Positions 26,067 to 33,265 of a stretch of 33,265 bases of DNA are shown one piece after another (position 1 is the first letter of the stretch; each line of letters opens with the position of its first letter). The DNA is from Planctomycetota bacterium. GTDB lineage: Bacteria > Planctomycetota > Planctomycetia > Pirellulales > Pirellulaceae. The notes below the pieces were generated by a model. The model did no database searches. It was not told the origin of the DNA and saw only the letters and a list, made by a program, of their open reading frames with translations. Both the position numbers and the translations under genes were made by a program. The DNA is taken from NCBI GenBank assembly GCA_024277285.1, contig JAJRVM010000258.1, forward strand, positions 1 through 33,265, given 5' to 3'.

Positions 26067-27395
26067 GTGCGATCACAAGGCAAGCGAAGAACGCGGCGCG
26101 AATTCGTGCGCGACCTGGGGCTTTCAACGGCTGCCGTGCCGTTCATCTGGAATCTGCCCAGCTTGGGGTACGCGAACACAGCAGTGAAAAAGAAGCGAGT
26201 CGTATTCGTGTTCAGTCCCAATGGGATTGTGCCGGACCAGTTCTGGCCGAAAGAGGAGGGGCCGGATTTTACGTTGCCCGAAATCCTCTCACCATTGAAA
26301 CCGTATCAGGATCGGTTGGTCACACTGCACGGTATCTGTAATCGGGTGCGTGGAGATGGCGACAGCCACATGCGTGGTATGAGCTGCTTGTTGACCGGCA
26401 TCGAGCTGTTTCCAGGCAATGTTCAAGGTGGCTCGCATACGCCCGCGGGGTGGGCCAGTGGTATCTCGATCGATCAAGAGATTCGAAACTTCTTGCAACA
26501 ACAGAAGGAGCATCGCACTCGCTTCGGGTCGTTGTAATTGGGCGCCGTCGTGCCCAACCGGGCCGATCCGTGGACGCGGTGGGTCTTTGCGGGCCCGAAC
26601 AAACCGTTACCACCCATCGATGACCCCTACCAGACATTTGCCAAAATGTATGGGCGCATCGAGGACCAGGAGAGTCTAAAAACGGTGCTTGATGACGTCC
26701 GCGAGGATTTGCGTCGAATTCGCAAGGTCGCCAGTGCACGCGACCGGCAGTTACTGGACGAACATGCGAGTTTCGTGCGCGCGATGGAGAACGAGCTCCA
26801 AGCGGCACGCGAGGATACTCCTCGTGCCGAGCCGCCTGAATTGGAGCAGGATGTCAAGAACACGAACGACAATCTGCCGAAACTGAGCCAGATGCAGATC
26901 GACTTGTTGGTCAACAGTTTCGTCAACGATTGGGCGCGAGTGGCCACGTTGCAATATACGAACTCGGTCGGCCAGGCACGCATGCGTTGGCTTGATATTT
27001 CCGAGTCGCATCACGAACTGTCACATCATCCCGACAGTAACAAGGAATCGCAGACGAAACTGACGAAGATCAACAAGTGGTATTGCCAACAGGTGGCCTA
27101 CCTCGTGAAACAGCTTGCCGAGACTGCCGAGCCGGGGGGCGACGGGACGTTGCTGGACAATACGTTGGTGATCTGGACCAACGAACTAGGCAAAGGGAAT
27201 TCGCATACCTTGAACGATATCCCGTTTGTGCTGATCGGTAACGGACTTGGGTTTCGTATGGGCCGGTCACTGAAATACAAACGGGTTGCGCACAACCGCT
27301 TGCTCATGGCCCTGGCGCACGGCTTTGGCCACCAGGTCGAAACGTTTGGCAAACCGAAACTCTGCGAAGGTGGGCTATTGCCTGATTTGGTATGA
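26067..27395 (+). pseudogene. DUF1552 family protein interrupted by an in-frame TAA
   Basis: Read through, this is a 442-residue Tat-exported protein; TAA at 26535-26537 interrupts it at codon 157. The N-terminus has twin-arginine sequence ([21 protein letters not shown]). The body has DUF1552 features: [29 protein letters not shown] and, after the stop, [14 protein letters not shown], a coiled segment and [10 protein letters not shown]. The break falls in [20 protein letters not shown] where family members read SLELG, so the lost residue is Glu (GAA to TAA). The frame is otherwise perfect and codons look normal, arguing against old decay. The start GTG 26067 is backed by AAGGAG at 26053-26058. 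It lies four bases after the DUF1592 gene, the usual operon pair. Confidence 0.87.
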
Positions 27396-27431
27396 CGTGG
27401 GGTACGCGTCGGCTGCCCCCGTCGCGGGCGT

Positions 27432-27459
27432 TTGATGGCACGTAGTGCCATACTATACT
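27432..27459 (+). promoter_or_regulatory. Candidate promoter of the fucosidase gene with an embedded palindrome
   Basis: TTGATG (27432-27437) and TATACT (27454-27459) are spaced by 16 bases. The perfect palindrome TGGCAC-GTA-GTGCCA (27436-27450) fills the spacer. It could be an operator that occludes polymerase, or merely a repeat-derived hairpin. Pattern match only. Confidence 0.35.
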
Positions 27460-27461
27460 TT

Positions 27462-27487
27462 CACGGCACGGAGTGCCGTGGCACACT
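27462..27487 (+). repeat. GGA-loop hairpin repeat with CACACT tail
   Basis: CACGGCAC-GGA-GTGCCGTG (8-bp stem) followed by GCACACT. It lies in the leader of the fucosidase gene, just after the candidate -10 box. It is nearly identical to the copy at 29144 on the other side of that gene. Confidence 0.85.
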
Positions 27488-27516
27488 GTGAAGCTTGCAC
27501 GAGGAGTTGTTTATCG

Positions 27517-28929
27517 ATGAAGACGAAACATCTTGGTGTCCGTGTTGTTTTGGCGGCGGCTGTCTCACTTGGCTGGACCATGAACGCCGTTGCTCAAACG
27601 CAACCGGCAGCCAAGCAAGAGACGGCACAACAACGCAACGAGCGAATGAAGTGGTGGCGCGAGGCGCGGTTTGGCATGTTCGTCCATTGGGGGCTCTATG
27701 CGATTCCGGCTGGCCAATGGGACGACAAGAAGTGGAATAGAGGCGGAATGGAGTGGATTCAAAAACGTGCCAATGTGCCGGCGGATGTCTATGCCCAACG
27801 GTTGCTGCCGCAATTCAAGCCGAAAGAAGGGTTTGCGAAAGAGTGGGCCGCGTTGGCCAAGGCGGCCGGATGCAAGTACGTGGTCTTCACCAACAAGCAC
27901 CACGAAGGGTTTGCCCTGCACGATTCTGCCGTCACGACGTTCGATGCCAAAGACACGACCGGACGCGACCTGCACAAGGAGATCATCGACGCGGTGCGCG
28001 GTGAAGGACTGCATGTTGGTGCCTACCACTCGCTGTGGGATTGGCACCACAAAGATGCCTACGCCGGGAAGGGGACGAATAACCCTGGTTGCCAGACGAT
28101 GGAGGGGCGTCATCCGGAAGTCTACGTCAAATACCTGCACGATCAGGTGCGCGAGATCGTGACGAATTATGGCCCGTTGGATATCCTCTGGTTCGACTAC
28201 TCCAGTCGAGATATTCAAGGCAAGAGCTGGAAAGCGGACGAGTTGATTGCGATGGTTCGCAAGCATCAACCGGCGATTGCTATCAACAACCGACTGTATC
28301 GGTCACCCGAGGCAGGTTGGCATGACGACCACCATCTGGAACCGTTCGATAATCGGTATGGCGACTTCTGCACACCCGAGCAGCGGATTCCACCGACTGG
28401 CGTGCCGGGTGTTGATTGGGAGACTTGCATGACGATGAACACGTCGTGGGGGTACTCGCAGTTTGATCATGCCTGGAAGCCAACCAAGAAGTTAATCCAG
28501 AATCTGGTCGATATCGCATCGAAGGGGGGCAATTATCTGCTGAACATTGGCCCGAAGGCAGATGGTTCGGTACCGGAAGCGTCGGTGACTCGAATGCGCG
28601 AAGTCGGTCAATGGATGGCCGTCAATGGCCAGTCGATCTATGGGACAACGGCCAGCCCCTTTGCCGAATTGAAATGGGGACGATGCACCAAGAAGGCAGG
28701 GCAGGGTAGCACGACTCTGTATCTGCACGTGTTCGACTGGCCGACCGACGGCAAGCTGTTGGTTCCCGGGCTGAAGAACCAGGTCAAACGTGCCGCGCTA
28801 TTGGACGGTGGCCAGTCGCTGACCACCAAACAGACTGACCAAGGCACAGTGGTGCAAGTGCCGGCAAAACCGACTGACGATAACGTCAGTGTGATTGTGG
28901 TTGAGATTGAGATTGAGGGTGATGTTTAG
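27517..28929 (+). CDS. Secreted alpha-L-fucosidase, glycoside hydrolase family 29
   Basis: A 470-residue protein with a signal peptide (1-27, ending NAVAQ). GH29 landmarks are MFVHWGLYA (His57), the KHHEGFALHDS block (127-137), GAYHSLWDW (168-176) and LDILWFDYS with Asp227 as the expected nucleophile. NIGPKADGSVP lies toward the end of the barrel, followed by a short beta domain. It should remove alpha-L-fucose from glycans outside the cytoplasm. The acid/base residue is not conserved across the family and I cannot assign it. ATG 27517 has GAGGAG at 27501-27506, ten bases ahead. The gene is convergent with a sulfatase gene, suggesting sulfated fucose-containing polysaccharide as substrate. 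The GGA-loop hairpins flank the gene on both sides. Confidence 0.93.
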   Translation: MKTKHLGVRVVLAAAVSLGWTMNAVAQTQPAAKQETAQQRNERMKWWREARFGMFVHWGLYAIPAGQWDDKKWNRGGMEWIQKRANVPADVYAQRLLPQFKPKEGFAKEWAALAKAAGCKYVVFTNKHHEGFALHDSAVTTFDAKDTTGRDLHKEIIDAVRGEGLHVGAYHSLWDWHHKDAYAGKGTNNPGCQTMEGRHPEVYVKYLHDQVREIVTNYGPLDILWFDYSSRDIQGKSWKADELIAMVRKHQPAIAINNRLYRSPEAGWHDDHHLEPFDNRYGDFCTPEQRIPPTGVPGVDWETCMTMNTSWGYSQFDHAWKPTKKLIQNLVDIASKGGNYLLNIGPKADGSVPEASVTRMREVGQWMAVNGQSIYGTTASPFAELKWGRCTKKAGQGSTTLYLHVFDWPTDGKLLVPGLKNQVKRAALLDGGQSLTTKQTDQGTVVQVPAKPTDDNVSVIVVEIEIEGDV

Positions 28930-29008
28930 GATTTGTCATTCTTGGTGGGACTTCAAGATCGACTCGACCACTTGATAGAGGTCTTGAGCGTTCAAAGGCA
29001 GTGCTATT

Positions 29009-29047
29009 GCGAACCGCTGATGAACGCTGATAGACGCTGATGTTCGC
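29009..29047. repeat. Three GCTGAT decamers framed by GCGAAC / GTTCGC
   Basis: GCTGATGAAC, GCTGATAGAC and GCTGATGTTC follow one another at 29016-29045. GCGAAC (29009-29014) and GTTCGC (29042-29047) form inverted ends. The element lies in the 244-base gap between the convergent fucosidase and sulfatase genes. Confidence 0.8.
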
Positions 29048-29143
29048 AGTTGGAGACGAACTAATCGCCATGTTGAACGCTTGAGGTGACTCGTTCGGAA
29101 GCCTTGTTACTTAATTTGAATGCGTCGGTGATGGCGCATTCTT

Positions 29144-29169
29144 CACGGCACGGAGTGCCGTGCCACACT
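29144..29169 (+). repeat. GGA-loop hairpin repeat with CCACACT tail at convergent gene ends
   Basis: CACGGCAC-GGA-GTGCCGTG is followed by CCACACT, ending five bases from the sulfatase stop codon. Being palindromic and lying between convergent genes, it could stop or protect transcripts from both sides, though no T-tract is present. Confidence 0.85.
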
Positions 29170-29173
29170 GCGT

Positions 29174-31117
29174 TCAATTGAAGAGCCACTGCTGCAGGAG
29201 GTTGCCTTGGTCGTCGGTGAGACGCACGGAGTCGATTAGGACCGAACCGGGGCGGTCGAGTGGATCGATGCGCACGGCGGTGGCGGGGCGTTTGACGGGC
29301 AGAAGGAATTCGTAGTCGTGCCAGTTGCCGTCGGCGATCGGCTTCAGCTCGAGTCGTCGGGCGCGGTGGAATGGTGGGGCCACTCCCTTTTCCTGCCAGA
29401 ACACGTGCCCCTTGCCATTAACCGACGTCTTCATGCGCAAATGAAGTGTCAGCTTGGTTGCGGGAGTAGGTCTGTTGAGCCGCAACGCAAAGTGCGGGTC
29501 GCCCCCGGTCGATTCGACGCGCAGTTGTCCGTCACGAACTGCCAGCTTGCATTGGTTGGTCGCCACAATTCCGCGCTGAGCCAATGCGGCCGTGTCGGGA
29601 TCGTAGGCCGGATTCGGAATCGGCACGACCGCATGCGTGTCTTGCTGAAACCGCTCGATCAAGGCGTCCAGCTTCTTTACTAATTCTGGGTGTTTGGCGG
29701 CCAGGTTATTCCGTTCGCCGAGGTCGTCGCGCAGGTTGTAAAGCTTCCAGCGATGCTGTCCAGCTTCTCCGTCATGGAACACGCGGATCAGTTTCCAATC
29801 GCCTTGATGCACAGAAACGGCGGGTGGCAGGTAATCGGGCACCTTGGGCGCGTGCGGGAAAAACGTGAAGATCGCTCGTTCTTCGAGTGGTTTGCTGGCC
29901 ACCTTGTCCGATCGCAAAGCGGGCACGATGCTCATGCCGTCAAACGACTGGCCCGGCTGAGCGCCAATCCCCAGGATGTCGAGCAGCGTCGGATAGATGT
30001 CAGTACTCTGGATGATCGTGTCGCATGTCGTTCCGCCGTCTACGACGCCGGGCCAGCAGACGATACAAGGCACTCGAACTCCACCCTCGTACATGGTGGC
30101 CTTGCCGCCGCGCAGTGGCAGGTTGCTAGTTGGTGTTGTCCCATCGATCTCATTGTACATGTTGCCGCCATTGTCCGAGTAGAAGATGATGATCGTGCGA
30201 TCGGCGATCTGCAACTGGTCCAGGGTGTCGAGTATTTTGCCAACGGCATCGTCAAGCGACTCGACCATGGCGGCATAGGTGGGGCTGTGTTGCGGGTCGC
30301 TGAGATCGACGCGTTTTCGGTGCTTTTCGATCAGCGATTGTTTGGCATCGAACGGGGCGTGGACGGAGAACTGCCAGTAATTGAGCAAGAAAGGTTCGTC
30401 TTTGTGTTGACGCATGAACGCCACTGCCTCATCACCCATTCGGTCTTCGATATGTTCGTGGGGCACGCGTTCTTTGAAATTGGGGAATCGCCACGGAGCG
30501 ACATAGCTGCCGGCTGGGCCGGGGCCTGGCCAGTGAGGTAGATCAATGTCGAACCCGTGGTGCAGTGGATCGTAAGGCTCGGCCCCCAGGTGCCACTTGC
30601 CGAAATGGCCCGTTACATAGCCCGCGTCGTGCAACGTCTCGGCAAGCGTGTAGTAATCGGTGGTGAACCGCGTGGCACTGACGCAAGAGACCGTCTTGTC
30701 GCCGACGGGACCTCGCGGTGGCACTTTCGGCTTGAGCAGCACTTGTTTCACGTGGCAGCTAGGCGAAGTGATGCCGATTCTAGCTGGATTCAAACCGGTG
30801 AGGATGCTCGCACGTGTAGGCGAACAGAGTGGACTGGCTGCATATGCGCGGCGAAACGTCATCCCACGCGCTGCCAGCCGCTCGATATTCGGCGTCTGAT
30901 AGAACTTGGTGGTGCCAAAGAGCGTGGTGTCGCTCCAGCCGAGATCGTCTGCCAGGATCAAGACAACGTTGGAACGGGGGGCTGTGAGAGCCGCGTGGCA
31001 CGGCGCGATCATGGTTGATGCGAACAGGACCGTGACGGCAAACGCGAACGCCGCCGCGATGGGGCCAATAGCAACGGGGCCAATTGTGCGAGAAATAGAT
31101 GTTTGGATGTGAGGCAT
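29174..31117 (-). CDS. Secreted type I sulfatase
   Basis: A 647-residue exported sulfatase (alkaline-phosphatase superfamily). A signal peptide spans about 1-43 (hydrophobic [19 protein letters not shown]). Metal ligands begin with ADDLGWSD (Asp57, Asp58). [11 protein letters not shown] holds Cys98, the residue converted to formylglycine by a sulfatase-maturing enzyme, which is not encoded here. HFGKWHLG and [10 protein letters not shown] complete the active-site set. About 110 residues beyond the sulfatase fold form an extra beta-rich C-terminal domain ([21 protein letters not shown]...[10 protein letters not shown]). I start at the ATG at 31115-31117, with AAGG a few bases upstream on this strand; an upstream frame to 31201 is less likely. 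It is convergent with the GH29 gene, so a joint role in sulfated-glycan breakdown is plausible but unproven. Confidence 0.93.
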   Translation of the reverse strand: MPHIQTSISRTIGPVAIGPIAAAFAFAVTVLFASTMIAPCHAALTAPRSNVVLILADDLGWSDTTLFGTTKFYQTPNIERLAARGMTFRRAYAASPLCSPTRASILTGLNPARIGITSPSCHVKQVLLKPKVPPRGPVGDKTVSCVSATRFTTDYYTLAETLHDAGYVTGHFGKWHLGAEPYDPLHHGFDIDLPHWPGPGPAGSYVAPWRFPNFKERVPHEHIEDRMGDEAVAFMRQHKDEPFLLNYWQFSVHAPFDAKQSLIEKHRKRVDLSDPQHSPTYAAMVESLDDAVGKILDTLDQLQIADRTIIIFYSDNGGNMYNEIDGTTPTSNLPLRGGKATMYEGGVRVPCIVCWPGVVDGGTTCDTIIQSTDIYPTLLDILGIGAQPGQSFDGMSIVPALRSDKVASKPLEERAIFTFFPHAPKVPDYLPPAVSVHQGDWKLIRVFHDGEAGQHRWKLYNLRDDLGERNNLAAKHPELVKKLDALIERFQQDTHAVVPIPNPAYDPDTAALAQRGIVATNQCKLAVRDGQLRVESTGGDPHFALRLNRPTPATKLTLHLRMKTSVNGKGHVFWQEKGVAPPFHRARRLELKPIADGNWHDYEFLLPVKRPATAVRIDPLDRPGSVLIDSVRLTDDQGNLLQQWLFN

Positions 31118-31150
31118 AATGGACCTTTCGAGAGTGCTGAGGACACGTCG

Positions 31151-31184
31151 ATTATATCCGACGAGGACGGATGCGATTATCGCA
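31151..31184 (-). promoter_or_regulatory. Candidate promoter and palindromic operator of the sulfatase gene
   Basis: On the minus strand a perfect TATAAT lies at 31156-31151, giving a leader of about 27 bases. The perfect palindrome TGCGAT-T-ATCGCA (31172-31184) occupies the expected -35 position, where no good TTGACA is visible. That is compatible with a regulator binding there. Pattern only. Confidence 0.4.
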
Positions 31185-31486
31185 CACGTTGTGGGTACCA
31201 ATCTACCCTCTGGAACTCAGCAGCAGTAACTTCGTGGCGTGCAACGGCCGGCAACCTTTACGGTATCGTCCGGATGAGGTCACGGGCGAGCGGTGGGCGA
31301 GGCATGCCAACGCCATTTTCCAGCGCGCATTCCGGCGGCGCATGCCATATCGTTGTCACATGCCAGTGCGGTGTGACGTATTCGGCCTGAAAGGAATCCG
31401 GCTGATGGCTCCAACGACAAGAAGAAATCCTGCGAACAGGATTCGTAGCAGTAAGAACTCGATCCAACGATCGCAATCCGGATGTC
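31185..31486. other. Gap between the sulfatase gene and the Rhs fragment
   Basis: I see no intact gene. An in-frame TGA at 31403 closes the Rhs frame upstream, and the sequence between it and 31487 has no Rhs or YD-repeat character. A short hairpin AATCCTG-CGAA-CAGGATT lies at 31426-31443. The missing large N-terminal part of an Rhs protein is not present in this gap. Confidence 0.5.
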
Positions 31487-32344
31487 GTGGTCAAGGGCGA
31501 AGAAATTAGCCGATGCCTTACCTGCGACACCAGTTGGTTCACTATTCGATCTAGCTCACTCAACGATAACGAGTATACTTATACAGGTAGACGGTTAGAC
31601 AAAGAGACGGGAGTTTACTACTACCGGCACCGGGGTTATCTGGCGGAACAGGGGCGGTTCTTGTCGAGGGATCCGATCCTCTATTCAGATGGCGTAAGCC
31701 TGGCTGAATACGTCCACGGAAGCGCCACGACCGAGACGGATCCATTGGGGAAATGTGCACTGAACAAGAAGGTCGAGTTTTGTGGTCCTGAAATGCTGCC
31801 TTCCTTGGTCCTTACGTTAGCAAGTGTCCGAGATGATGTGGCACAGATCGGTTTTCTGAATCGGTGGTTCCCGATCTTGTGGCCGTGGGATATTACATTC
31901 CCTGTCAATGCCGTGGCCGGATGTCCAACAAAGGCGTGTGTTGACTGCATCACGGTTAACGGTGTCAAGCAAAGGACATGGGATGTCAACTACGTACTTC
32001 TTGGATGTTTGCTACAGGGGACGGCGTCTTCTGTTGAAGATGGTCTAAATATGGCGTGGGTGTGGAAGAATGCCAAGGGAATTGGCAATGAGTACGATTG
32101 TCAATTGGAGAGATGGATTTGGGCAGGATTCGTGCATTGCAAGTACAATGTGCCATTGTCGAAGCTGATCGCATTGGCGAAGGGCGCGCCAGTACAAGGG
32201 GCCGCAAACGGTGATATGGGGAGCGACAAATTCGCCGTTGGGTGTCCCATTTGTGACGATCCAAAATACAAACAATGTCAGAAATGCCCCAAGGAGCCGT
32301 GGCCGATAGTTATGAATTACGATTTGCCGTATTACTTCAACTAA
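31487..32344 (+). CDS. Orphan Rhs-core C-terminal fragment with Cys-rich tip domain
   Basis: A 285-residue frame. Residues 28-88 are the Rhs-repeat-associated core (NEYTYTGRRLDKETGVYYYRHR..., GRFLSRDPILYSDG...YVHG...DPLG). Full Rhs proteins carry more than a thousand residues of YD repeats ahead of this core, which are absent, so this is a displaced cassette or remnant. After DPLG comes a 197-residue tip domain of unknown family, rich in Cys and Trp. It has CPTKACVDC (146-154), TWDVNYVLLGC and a pair of CxxC motifs (253-256 and 264-267) that could bind zinc. GTG 31487 is the first start after an in-frame TGA; the true start is uncertain. Its base composition looks less GC-rich than the rest of the window. 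A small membrane-protein gene follows after 22 bases. Confidence 0.7.
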   Translation: MVKGEEISRCLTCDTSWFTIRSSSLNDNEYTYTGRRLDKETGVYYYRHRGYLAEQGRFLSRDPILYSDGVSLAEYVHGSATTETDPLGKCALNKKVEFCGPEMLPSLVLTLASVRDDVAQIGFLNRWFPILWPWDITFPVNAVAGCPTKACVDCITVNGVKQRTWDVNYVLLGCLLQGTASSVEDGLNMAWVWKNAKGIGNEYDCQLERWIWAGFVHCKYNVPLSKLIALAKGAPVQGAANGDMGSDKFAVGCPICDDPKYKQCQKCPKEPWPIVMNYDLPYYFN

Positions 32345-32366
32345 TTCAACGGGAGTATCGAAGCCG

Positions 32367-32681
32367 ATGAAGAAGGATAGCCACTTAAGTGGTCTATTTG
32401 TGGGCGTGTCGTTAAACACTGTCGTCCTTTGTACGATGGCTACGTTACTACGGCTTGATTCTCGAGTGGCTGTTCGGCCAATGTTTCACATGCAGATAGC
32501 ATTGTTCTGTGGGATTGTCGGAGTTGGGGCAGGGCTTCCTTTGTCCGTTCGAGATGCTTTTCGCAAAGGAAGACGGATTGCTGGAGTTCTTGGGATTCTG
32601 CTAAACCTGTCGCCTATCCCAGTTGGCGTTGCCGCATTGCGTTTGGCGGCGCATGTCGGTGCCTTTGACCTTGCTCCTTAG
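32367..32681 (+). CDS. Small three-helix membrane protein, possible partner or immunity protein
   Basis: A 104-residue protein with hydrophobic segments at about 9-26, 41-58 and 70-92 and short polar ends. ATG 32367 lies 22 bases after the Rhs-fragment stop, so the two are likely co-transcribed. Small proteins encoded directly after Rhs tips are often immunity proteins. A membrane location would suit protection against a toxin acting at or through the membrane. This is inference from position; the sequence itself is not recognised. Confidence 0.55.
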   Translation: MKKDSHLSGLFVGVSLNTVVLCTMATLLRLDSRVAVRPMFHMQIALFCGIVGVGAGLPLSVRDAFRKGRRIAGVLGILLNLSPIPVGVAALRLAAHVGAFDLAP

Positions 32682-33030
32682 TTCCGCGGAGCAGTGCGAA
32701 CCGCCGAGTGATCGTCCAGTGCGATTGGGGAACCGGTTGGCACAGCGGCACTGCGTGAGTCATGCGGCGGTCAGTGGCCACGCCTACCGTTCGTGTAACG
32801 GAGCTTGCAATAGAACACGCGCCGATCACACAGTGGCACAATCACTCCCCACGTCGAACTCACGCAAACGGTCAGATCGTGACATGGTAACCCTGTCACG
32901 ATCGCGATAGCCGATCCGATCTGTTCCAAAAACAAGAATAGGTGATAAACCTGATCGTGTGCCGTTCGAGGGCGCGCAGAGTGACCGGCAGGCGGGGGGA
33001 GTGGAGAAGAGCGAGAATCGCGAGTGACTC
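32682..33030. other. Non-coding stretch after the Rhs cassette
   Basis: No convincing gene is visible on either strand. The short open frames here have no protein character. The only clear structure is the inverted repeat annotated at 32875-32903. Confidence 0.5.
32875..32903. repeat. 10-bp inverted repeat around a GGTAACC centre
   Basis: GATCGTGACA (32875-32884) and TGTCACGATC (32894-32903) are perfect inverted arms separated by nine bases that themselves contain GGTAACC. It could be a dimeric regulator site or a hairpin. No T-tract follows. Confidence 0.85.
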
Positions 33031-33117
33031 TATATAACAGGGAAAAGTAACGCGCAAGTTTTTTGCCTACGAGTGATGCCAAGCGAGGGGGAAGACGCCC
33101 GAAGAGGGCGTTTTTTT
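33031..33117 (+). ncRNA. Candidate short transcript (TATATAAC box to intrinsic terminator)
   Basis: TATATAAC at 33031-33038 could serve as a -10 box, and about 65 bases further on lies a textbook terminator. Between them there is no open frame of note, so a small RNA of roughly 70-75 bases is possible. No good -35 box is visible, and the terminator might instead close a longer transcript from the Rhs cassette. Confidence 0.25.
33095..33117 (+). terminator. Intrinsic terminator
   Basis: ACGCCC-GAAGA-GGGCGT forms a 6-bp GC-rich stem followed directly by a run of seven T. This is the clearest rho-independent terminator in the window. It lies about 410 bases after the nearest plus-strand gene. 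Confidence 0.85.
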
Positions 33118-33174
33118 ATTGCCAGGCGTGAAACGCGGCGCGGGACGCTCTGGAAGTGACAAGAACCGGTCATA

Positions 33175-33265
33175 ATGACGTTATTGCGCGTCAGTCGAGG
33201 CGCACCGGTAGCGCGGTGGTGTGCAAAACACTTTGAAAACCGGTCGGTCATGCGCTCGGATGACC
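33175..33265 (+). CDS. Possible 5' end of a gene running off the window
   Basis: An ATG at 33175 opens a frame of 30 codons without a stop to the window edge (MTLLRVSRGAPVARWC...). It follows the terminator by 58 bases, a sensible place for a new gene, but no ribosome-binding site or known motif is visible. A reverse-strand frame also covers the area. Confidence 0.25.
   Translation, partial: MTLLRVSRGAPVARWCAKHFENRSVMRSDD

Noticed and set aside
10888..27395. Whole-genome reassignment of UAA/UAG to glutamate
   Set aside because: Several complete genes in the window end at TAA or TAG at family-typical lengths, and reading on would give long unrelated tails. A local or rare event is more likely.

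Overview
The window looks like a piece of a planctomycete chromosome, most likely from the Pirellulales side of the phylum, although I assign this from gene content only. The signs are a DUF1592-type planctomycete cytochrome c gene followed by a DUF1552 gene, a MoxR/DUF58/BatA/VWA/DUF4175 cluster, a PQQ-type propeller protein, an NPCBM protein, a secreted sulfatase and GH29 fucosidase, an Rhs fragment with the planctomycete style of core, many genes without a clear Shine-Dalgarno sequence, and hairpin-rich intergenic DNA.

Layout. (1) 1-4450: the tail of an unknown gene, a 37-copy heptamer repeat, then a respiratory-looking set: a cupredoxin-like protein, a two-heme cytochrome c lipoprotein and a membrane protein whose helices resemble cytochrome oxidase subunit III but which carries a soluble insert of about 270 residues. 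A second cupredoxin paralogue sits at 4971. (2) 6001-20311: a secreted beta-propeller protein, then MoxR ATPase, DUF58, BatA-like, VWA/GATase-like and DUF4175 coiled-coil proteins and a small exported protein. By family knowledge this is a membrane-anchored chaperone or assembly-type system whose substrate is unknown. (3) 20540-23530: a Tat-exported prenyltransferase/squalene-cyclase-repeat protein, an NPCBM protein and a small membrane protein. (4) 23741-27395: the DUF1592/DUF1552 pair. (5) 27517-31117: a fucosidase and a sulfatase in convergent orientation, plausibly acting on sulfated fucose-containing glycans. (6) 31487-32681: an orphan Rhs C-terminal cassette plus a small membrane protein, a candidate toxin-immunity pair. 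(7) 32682-33265: mostly non-coding, with a strong inverted repeat, an intrinsic terminator ending a possible small RNA, and perhaps the start of a further gene.

The most striking observation is that three otherwise intact genes (BatA-like, DUF4175 and DUF1552) each carry exactly one in-frame stop codon (TAA, TAG, TAA) with the reading frame continuing unchanged to a natural C-terminus. Each stop is one G-to-T change from a glutamate codon, and for DUF1552 and BatA family knowledge favours glutamate at that place. Other genes here end normally at TAA or TAG, so a simple global code change is unlikely. DNA damage or assembly error, a G:C-to-T:A mutator lineage, recent gene loss, or stop read-through all remain open.

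The second theme is non-coding structure: two-letter heptamer and octamer arrays, a family of short hairpins with a GGA loop and a CCACACT-like tail whose stems covary, a pair of related multi-hairpin elements in front of operon genes, and palindromes placed on the core promoters of the fucosidase and sulfatase genes.
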